64,000 nt of DNA, taken from assembly GCA_011799875.1 (NCBI GenBank), contig CM022302.1:98039494-98103493 (forward strand). The letters run 5' to 3'. The notes below the pieces were generated by a model. The model made no database searches. It was given only the letters and a program-made list of their open reading frames with translations, and had not been told where the DNA came from. The stretch comes from Thinopyrum elongatum (lineage: Eukaryota > Streptophyta > Magnoliopsida > Poales > Poaceae). Numbering within the stretch: position 1 is the stretch's first letter; each line of letters opens with the position of its first letter. Below are positions 58,446-64,000 of the stretch, one piece after another. A program made the position numbers and the translations under genes.

Positions 58446-58987
58446 TGTTGGGGATATAATTCCGAGGTATGACCCGCCCAGGAGGGGCCGGGTTATACCA
58501 TTGGCGACTTAAGGTGAGAAGGCCCAAGAAGGCTGAGGAAGATATAAAGGTGGCGGTTCATAAAGCAGGCTTATTGAAGGCCCAAGACCCGGAGGAGACT
58601 CAAGGCCCAAGGGTGTAAGCCGCCATGTGATAACTTGTTCTATAAGGCAGGTTTAGTTAGAAACCGAGCCGGTCACGTTTGTGTGAGCCGACCGGGACTC
58701 TGTAAACCGTCGGGCATCAACCTGTATATAAAGGGGTGACCCGGCGGCGGGTTAACTCAAGAAAAAAATAGTCGAGAACTAGGTCAAGCGTATTCGCTCC
58801 CTTGTAATCGAAACCCAAGCAATACAACCAGAAGCAGGACGTAGGCTTTTACCTCGTTGAGAGGGGCCGAACCTGGGTAAACTTCTTGTGTCCTTTGTCC
58901 CGTTCAACCCCTTCAAGCTAACCTAGTCGCGATGGCTCCACACCTAAGTCCTTTCGCTAGGACATCTGCCTTGACAAATCCATGACA
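58446..58987 (+). repeat. E2 3' LTR
   Basis: 542 bp, starting TGTTGGGG and ending CATGACA. It is followed by CCAGC (58988-58992), which matches CCGGC at the 5' side except for one base. Confidence 0.95.
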
Positions 58988-58992
58988 CCAGC

Positions 58993-59808
58993 GATCCACA
59001 ATAACTCTTGGATCCTCAGAACGTGACGCCTAACCGGCTGGAGGATACACAGTCCTCAAGTGTAACAAGTCTTCAGGTCACTCGGACAGAAAGACTTCAG
59101 TGATGCCTAACACTCTTTGGCTCTGGGTGTTTTGGGCTTTGTCCTCGCAAGGATCTCTCTCTCAAAGGCTTCGGAGGTGGGTTGCTCTCAAACGACAAAA
59201 GCTGTGCACTAAGGAACCGACACGTGTCCAACGGTCGGATTTATAGTGTAGGGGGTGGGCTATTTATAGCCAGGAGGCAACCCGACATGATATGTCCGAA
59301 ATGAGCCTGGGTCACTAAGGAACCGACACGTGTCCAACGGTCGGATTTCAAACACACGCGGCAGCTTGGCTTGGGCTACAAGCAAAGCTGACTCATCCAA
59401 CTCTGGAAAAGATTTGCAATCATTGTCTTCGCTCGAAGACATAGGATTTTGGTTGAGCATCACATCAGTCTTCTGACTTTGTTCACTTGAACCCCACTTA
59501 ACAGTACGGTGGTTCCTATGACTAAAGAAAGAAGAAAATGAAACTATGAAATAAACTATGTCTTCGCACTCCATAGTCTTCAAGTGAATGTCTTCACACG
59601 TCATTATCTTCAACGTGAATATCTTCACGAACCACTATTGTCTTCAATGTCTTCATACATTTTATGGGTCATCTCTGGTAGGTAAACCAAATCAATGAGG
59701 GATTTCTACCTGTGTTATTCTGCAATTCTCACAAACACATTAGTCCCTCAACCACGTTTGTCGTCAATACTCCAAAACCAACTAGGGGTGGCACTAGATG
59801 CACTTACA
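58993..59808 (-). repeat. C 5' LTR, outer part
   Basis: On the minus strand it starts TGTAAGTGCATC at 59808 and carries several GAAGAC motifs. It continues after E2 at 14598. The short ORF 59260-59628 is LTR sequence and not a gene. Confidence 0.9.
59207..59348 (-). promoter_or_regulatory. C LTR promoter: TATA box between two G-box repeats
   Basis: A 36-bp direct repeat (59207-59242 and 59313-59348) contains the palindrome GACACGTGTC, a G-box/ABRE-type core. TATAAATA on the minus strand (59261-59268) lies between them, so one copy is upstream and one downstream of the start of transcription. Confidence 0.6.
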
Positions 59809-60248
59809 AACTCAACTAAAAAATACATGCACATTACATGTAATTTTTCCTAGAGGGATGGAAGTAGACATCGCATCTATTTCAAAGCAAAATGAATTGT
59901 TTTTCGAGCCTACCCTCTTTCTTGGTTTTTTTTGGCGAAATAGCCAAAGGTTATATATTAACTAGGACGAACTCATGAAAAATATCCTTACTAAAATAAA
60001 AAATACATTCATATTCTTAGGGGTACCGAAGTCTTCCTCTTGCATCCACCGACAAACCGTGAGCAAAACTCACTGCTGCCTTTAGGCCTCCGTCTCAACA
60101 GAGCAAACTTTCTTAAACACAAGATCTTGTAGAAGCAGCGGCAGATAAGTTGTCACTGCCAGGAGACGCCGGCAGCCACGATCTGCATAGCGAATTGCCG
60201 CCCCGAAGAAGAAAATGACGTAGGGAGCTATAGCACGCCCCAGAGAAA
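59809..60248. other. Unassigned sequence flanking the nest
   Basis: AT-rich at first, then mixed composition from about 60020. No ORF, RNA gene or terminal repeat is seen. AACTC at 59809-59813 is the putative target copy of C. The part 60020-60230 may be an old fragment of another repeat; I cannot name it. Confidence 0.4.
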
Positions 60249-60408
60249 TTGGATCGGTTGCCCCAGTTTACATCTAACTTTGATTATTTGCCCCCACCCC
60301 CACCCCCCCTCTCCCCCGGGATTGACGGGTGGGGCCGGGACCACTAGCCACTGAGACAACTCTGGGGCAAATCATTAAACCCCATGTAAAGCGGGGCAAA
60401 TGATCCAA
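60249..60408. mobile_element. 160-bp inverted-repeat (MITE-like) element
   Basis: Arms of about 45 bp begin TTGGATC and end GATCCAA, both containing TTTACAT and a TTTGCCCC block. They pair with mismatches and one small gap. The centre is C-rich. No clear target duplication is visible, so the superfamily is not assigned. It may also be a degraded palindrome. Confidence 0.55.
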
Positions 60409-61172
60409 ATCCCCCAGATCCAACTAGGCGGAGTCAGGGAACACAAACCTCACACGCTCCCTACGAGACCGAGACCGACCAACCTTCATCGATCGGAACT
60501 AGAGTCGGGGGATCAAGACGTACAACCATGTTGCCTGCTCCGAAAGACAACATGATCGGGACAAAACTTATTAAATGCCAACGGCGACACCATCGTCTCG
60601 CCACTGCCGAATGGAGACCTATCTACTGCTCCAAGAGGAGGAAACTACGACTCCCACCGGTAGATCGGGGCCTCCCCCTCACACCCTTACCGGCGGAGCC
60701 GGCGGGTGAGGAGGCAGGCTATCTACCGACAGCAGAGGAGGAGGATGACGTCTGAGGAAACACCTTAGTGCAAGTGATTTCTGATCGCCGTTTTACTTGA
60801 TCAAGAGAGCTTCACAAGGATGAAAGATCGCCCTCTGCTGTTTTCCCTCGACCAGCAGCATCTATGGTTGTTTCATACTACGACACATTCATCCACAACA
60901 TGAAAAGAGAAGCCAAACCAACAAATTTCAGTTGCAGGCCACTCGCTGCCTCAGCACAGTTGAAAGAAATCATGCGGTATATCCAAGTCTCATCGTATGA
61001 TGATTCGTTAGAAAATGTATATTGGCCAAAAAACAGGCGGAGCAACAGCGATTATGTTCAGCACTCCACCATTATTACAGGGCTAGTGATAAGTTCTGCT
61101 CCAGGCCAAATTCCAGTCGAGTAAACAATATTCAGAGTCACAGAAAGCAGTACATCTACCTACAGACATCCC
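60409..61172. other. Gene-proximal intergenic region, includes probable 3' UTR of the host gene
   Basis: A plus-strand ORF of 75 codons (60528-60755, Arg-rich then acidic) has an ATG but no recognised domain, and I give it little weight. On the minus strand AATAAT (61071-61076), about 100 bases after the stop of the host gene, could be its polyadenylation signal. Confidence 0.35.
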
Positions 61173-62993
61173 TTACACCATTAGCTGGGCGATGTCCTTC
61201 CGGAAGACGCCCTCCATCATGTCCTTCCTCCTGGAGGTGACGGACGGGAACGGCGAGCTGGAGAGGCGCCTGCACTGGTTGCTCGCGCTGATCCTCGTGG
61301 ACTGCATCATCGTGGGGAGGATAGGGAATGACTTGGGCCGGATGTTCAGGGGCGAGAACAGCATCTTGCCACTCGAGTCGTGCGTCGAGGTCTTCGAGGC
61401 AGGCTTCTGAGCTCCTGCGGCCTTATTCATGGTTGAAAGGTGCCTGAGTTGCTCCGGGTGGGCGCCTGGCGGGCCTGGAGGGTGGGGGCGGATCTGTGCT
61501 GATGGCTTCATGCGGTCGAGCCAGCGAAGGACCGCGTTTCCGACGTTCCGACCAACTTCCAAGTCCCTCTCCTGAATGTTCTTGTGCACTGAGACTGCGA
61601 CGTCGAATATAGAACGTGTCCGCCTACATAACAAGGAGAAGAGAAGGGTCAAATCAATCTTGATTGCTGGCTAGCATCGAAAACTGACATAACCATTATT
61701 TGGTCCCAAAATGCAGTGACAATTTCATTAAGCATATCCCATCTTAGGTATTGATGATAAGGAGTCATCACTAGTACGACCAGATTTAGCACAGCAGACA
61801 GCATCAGGTTGACAAACCAGTACAGGACATCACACCAGAGTCAAACATAATTATATCACACAACACTACTGAAATCAAGGTTTCAGGCTGAATCCTACAC
61901 AGGATAATGGATGGTATAAGGAACAGGAATGCAATAATATTTATCTGCTGGCAATATTCAGAGAGAACAAAGTACACTACACACAAACAATATCAACTAC
62001 TCCCTCCGTCCCAAAATAAGTGTCTTTGATTTAGTACAACTCTAGGACGGAGGGAGTATTTACAACAAGGTGAAATGAGTCTCATGCAATTCAAACACAT
62101 AGAAAAGCTACAAAGTGTTGCCTGTTATGTTTATGTTTCAAAAGTAATCTAAGAAGCTAAGTAGGTAACCCAAACAGCACAAAGTAACCAGGGAAATGAA
62201 CTCGAGACAGTATGCAAATTGAAGCGTGTTAAGACTTTTCTCAACTCCAAATGAGCGGCAGTGAAGCGGCTGAAAAGTATAATGCTCCTATAAAAATTGT
62301 CGGCCTTAAAGCTAGAAATGCTGGGCCAGTAAAAGATGAAACCTCCCAGCTACAAGTTTCACCACTAACCGGAGGTGTGGTTAATTGTTCTGTTTCACCA
62401 CTAACCGGAGGTGTGGTTACACTGGACTGAAGGGACAAACGAAGCAGAAAATCTGCTACATTATGGCCTGCACAGCTGCGGCCGTGTTACCGAAGACACC
62501 TGACAAAGCAAGAAGTGATATAGTACGGGTAACCAGAAGCACATCCTATGACGCTAGTAGGTGCTGTGTAGCAGCACAGGGCGGCAGTTTTACCACAGAT
62601 TTCAGCCCAAGCTTCCCCTAATCCGAACCCAATTCTTTGTTCTGATGCTGAAACCATTGCTACAGTACACGGTTCACCGGACACGCACGCCAAGCAGGAG
62701 CAGAGCATTGGTCGATGGGCACGACCAATCAACCAGCGAGGGCCGGACGCGGCACGAGGCTGGCTGAGCCCAAGGAGACGCCCGGGGGCGAACAAGGCCG
62801 TCGTGAATCGGGTCCCTCGCCCTCGTAGAAGAGAGTACGAAGGGGGGGCGGCGATTTGGTACCTGTAGACGAAGTCGCGGAGCCTGGGGTGGTTGGGCCC
62901 GATGAGGCGGCGCTGGCCGCGGAGCGCGAGGCGGTAGGTGCGGCGGAGGCCGAGGAAGTAGGCCGTGATGGCCGTGATCTCCCACAGCACCAT
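61173..62993 (-). CDS. Two-exon host gene, small plant protein of unknown function
   Basis: Exon 1 is 62863-62993 and exon 2 is 61173-61623. The intron has GTACC at the donor and TATGTAG at the acceptor, and splits an Arg codon (AG/G), joining FVYR to RTRSIFD. The product is 193 residues. The N-terminus MVLWEITAITAYFLGLRRTY is hydrophobic (3-16) then basic, possibly a short membrane anchor. Residues ~17-90 are Arg-rich with a conserved-looking core (VHKNIQERDLEVGRN, LRWLDRMKPSAQ). The rest is Pro/Ser-rich and low complexity. I recall similar small proteins across flowering plants but cannot name the family. It ends in TAA. It is the only intact-looking host gene here. Confidence 0.72.
62000..62056. 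mobile_element. Stowaway MITE, 57 bp, in the host gene intron
   Basis: It begins CTCCCTCCGTCC and ends GGACGGAGGGAG, bounded by TA on both sides (61998-61999, 62057-62058), as for Tc1/mariner-type Stowaways of Triticeae. It is shorter than usual, with little between the arms. Confidence 0.9.
62356..62419. repeat. 28-bp direct repeat in the host gene intron
   Basis: Two identical copies (62356-62383, 62392-62419) of a unit containing CACTAACCGGAGGTGTGG, separated by eight bases. Confidence 0.85.
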
Positions 62994-63600
62994 CTCTCTG
63001 CGGCGGAGGGGAGAGGGTTTTTACGGCGGCGGCGGGCGTATTCGGCGATTCGAGGAAGGGGAAGGGGATCGATTTGAGTCGTGGGGAGGGGGGCAAGGCA
63101 AGCAGCCAGTAATAAATAAAGTAAAGTAAAATCTCGAAGGGTGGAGGATCGGGAAGAAAGCATATGCCGGAGCGGAGCGGAGCCGTGTCGACGCGTGTGC
63201 CGCCTTGTTTACTTGCTGGAGGGGTCCGGCCGGCGGGCCGGGTAATTGGTCTGTGTGCGTCGCGTAAGCCGTGATGCGAGCCAGCGACACTTCGCTTCTC
63301 GCGGCCGCTTTGCTTCCTGCTTCTACTGTTTTTTTTTAGGGGGGGGGGGACGCTATGATGATCGGCCGCCTTGCAACCGTTGGATGACGCGTGAGACAGC
63401 CGCCCGGTCTCCCGCCGCGTCGGCCGCATCCTTTGCAACATGAACTGTGGTGCGGTTGTTCGGAGGGAAACGATAACATCATCTGGCGGATTGTCACGCT
63501 CGCGTCCGCCGCCTTGGTTTCAGGCCACGCGTCCCACGTGAAATGGCGGACCTGGCTCCTCACGATCTCCCCTTGCCTTGTCCATCTTCAACAACTCCCA
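62994..63600 (-). promoter_or_regulatory. GC-rich upstream region of the host gene
   Basis: CpG-rich, with GCGGCGGCGG runs near the start codon, unlike the methylation-eroded retrotransposons. TTTATTTATT on the minus strand (63111-63120), about 120 bp before the ATG, is a possible TATA element. A nine-G run lies near 63341. No competing ORF is convincing. Confidence 0.45.
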
Positions 63601-63874
63601 GTCTCGAGGTTCGGGGTGAAAGCCTAAGTCTGTCTTGTGATAGTTATATCTGGCAATGGTGATGTTTTTACGTTGTTATCTTGTTGAAGTTATTGCTCGG
63701 ATACGCTTGAACTGGTTCATCAGGGTGAAAAGCCTAGATCTAGCCTTGGGTGGTTGGATCCGGTGACGGCGACGATTGAGCGGCAAAATTGACAAATTTG
63801 ACCTTAGAGCGAAAGTATTTCACAAACTGAACTGTTTTTGAAAAAATTTCACACTGGTGACCCTTTTGTGCAGA
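63601..63874. other. Dispersed-repeat-like sequence
   Basis: Two imperfect copies of a motif with GGGTGAAAGCCTA (63616 and 63722) sit in sequence that looks like a cereal dispersed repeat. It contains no ORF, and I cannot assign it to a class. Confidence 0.35.
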
Positions 63875-63985
63875 GCCTGACAGCTAGGCGCTGCACTCTA
63901 CTGTGCAGCTTCTTCGGGCGCTGCACAGGTGTGGCGCCTGATTGTTAGGTGCTGCATAGTAGAGTGCAGCGCCTTGCTGTTAGGC
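63875..63985. repeat. Long hairpin with 35-bp arms
   Basis: Arms 63875-63909 and 63951-63985 match in 32 of 35 positions as an inverted repeat around GGCGCTGCACTCTACT, with a 41-nt loop that itself repeats GGCGCTGCAC. It could be a small-RNA-producing hairpin or the end of a transposon cut by the window edge. Confidence 0.7.
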
Positions 63986-64000
63986 GTTGCATATTTGGGG

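Larger units (their letters stand above)
14599..58987 (+). mobile_element. E2: Ty3/gypsy (Tat-type) retrotransposon, plus strand, split by X and Z
   Basis: Own sequence is 14599-15417, 38795-43453 and 50754-58987, about 13.7 kb. The LTRs are 542 bp each and differ at about 25 sites by my hand count (4.6%), mostly transitions. The order is 5' LTR, PBS, gag, protease, RT, RNase H, aRNH, integrase, a 75-bp array, an antisense spliced gene with its own promoter, and 3' LTR. X is inserted in gag (duplication ACCCG) and Z in the aRNH codons between AEY and EAL (duplication GTATG). The uninterrupted relative E1 confirms both junctions. Confidence 0.95.
11156..59808 (-). mobile_element. C: Ty1/copia retrotransposon, minus strand, split by E1 and E2
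   Basis: The visible parts are protease start, gag and PBS (11156-14066), the inner 5' LTR (14069-14598) and the outer 5' LTR (58993-59808). The rest of pol and the 3' LTR lie beyond the left edge, past E1. It is assigned to copia because the PBS is complementary to initiator methionine tRNA (TGGTATCAGAGC), the gag has a CX2CX4HX4C knuckle, and the protease has WIMDSGCTNHMTG. The 5' LTR starts TGTAAGTGC (59808 downwards), and AACTC (59809-59813) is the candidate target duplication. It is the oldest layer of the visible nest, since it hosts both E copies. Confidence 0.92.

Noticed and set aside
1920..58987. E1 and E2 as an inverted segmental duplication
   Set aside because: Flanking copia sequence is not duplicated and each copy sits at a different copia site, so these are independent insertions.
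60864..61124. 86-codon plus-strand ORF
   Set aside because: It lies over the probable 3' UTR of the minus-strand gene, with no homology or promoter features.
63336..63360. T-run/G-run as a functional site
   Set aside because: Homopolymer stretch only, with no other evidence.

Overview
This is plant nuclear DNA, almost certainly from a large-genome grass and most likely the wheat/barley tribe (Triticeae). About 59.8 kb of the 64 kb is nested LTR retrotransposons. Only the last ~4 kb holds single-copy-looking sequence with a spliced host gene, a CTCCCTCCGTC-type Stowaway MITE and a GC-rich promoter. Family names are not given because they need a repeat-library search. I use W, E (copies E1 and E2), X, Y, Z and C as local labels.

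Layout. A Ty1/copia element C lies on the minus strand. Its 5' LTR ends at 59808, its primer-binding site is at 14045-14066, its gag and protease run down to 11156, and the rest lies beyond the left edge. Two copies of one Ty3/gypsy family (E) sit in C in opposite orientation. E1 (minus, 5' LTR 10620-11155) is inserted in C's protease codons, runs off the left edge, and is itself hit by LTR W (1-1919). E2 (plus, 14599-58987) is inserted in C's 5' LTR. E2 holds two further insertions: X (plus, 15418-38794, target duplication ACCCG) in gag, and Z (minus, 43454-50753, duplication GTATG) in the second RNase H domain. Y (plus, 16324-29414, duplication GCCGC) is inserted within X's 5' LTR, 14 bp from its end. 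Hand-counted LTR differences fit this order: E2 about 4.6%, Z 4.2%, X 3.9%, Y 0.8%.

E, X and Y share gag, protease, RT, a degenerate first RNase H, an intact-looking second (archaeal-type) RNase H and integrase, with no chromodomain. That is the Tat lineage of Ty3/gypsy. Z is a pol-deleted relative. An in-frame amber codon (AAA TAG GAA) lies at the protease/RT junction of E1, E2, X and Y.

The most interesting shared feature is an antisense transcription unit between pol and the 3' LTR. E2, X, Y and Z each have a TATA box on the strand opposite gag-pol, 240-415 bp inside the 3' LTR. It reads into a different cargo in each: a spliced gypsy-type-transposase-like plus coiled-coil gene in E and Y, an uninterrupted 268-aa B3 DNA-binding-domain-like ORF in Z, and a decayed remnant in X. 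In E and Y a hairpin-forming tandem array separates the converging sense and antisense genes.

Right flank: a 160-bp inverted-repeat element (60249-60408), a two-exon minus-strand gene of 193 codons (61173-62993) with a 57-bp Stowaway in its intron, a GC-rich promoter region, and a 35-bp-arm hairpin at the window end.
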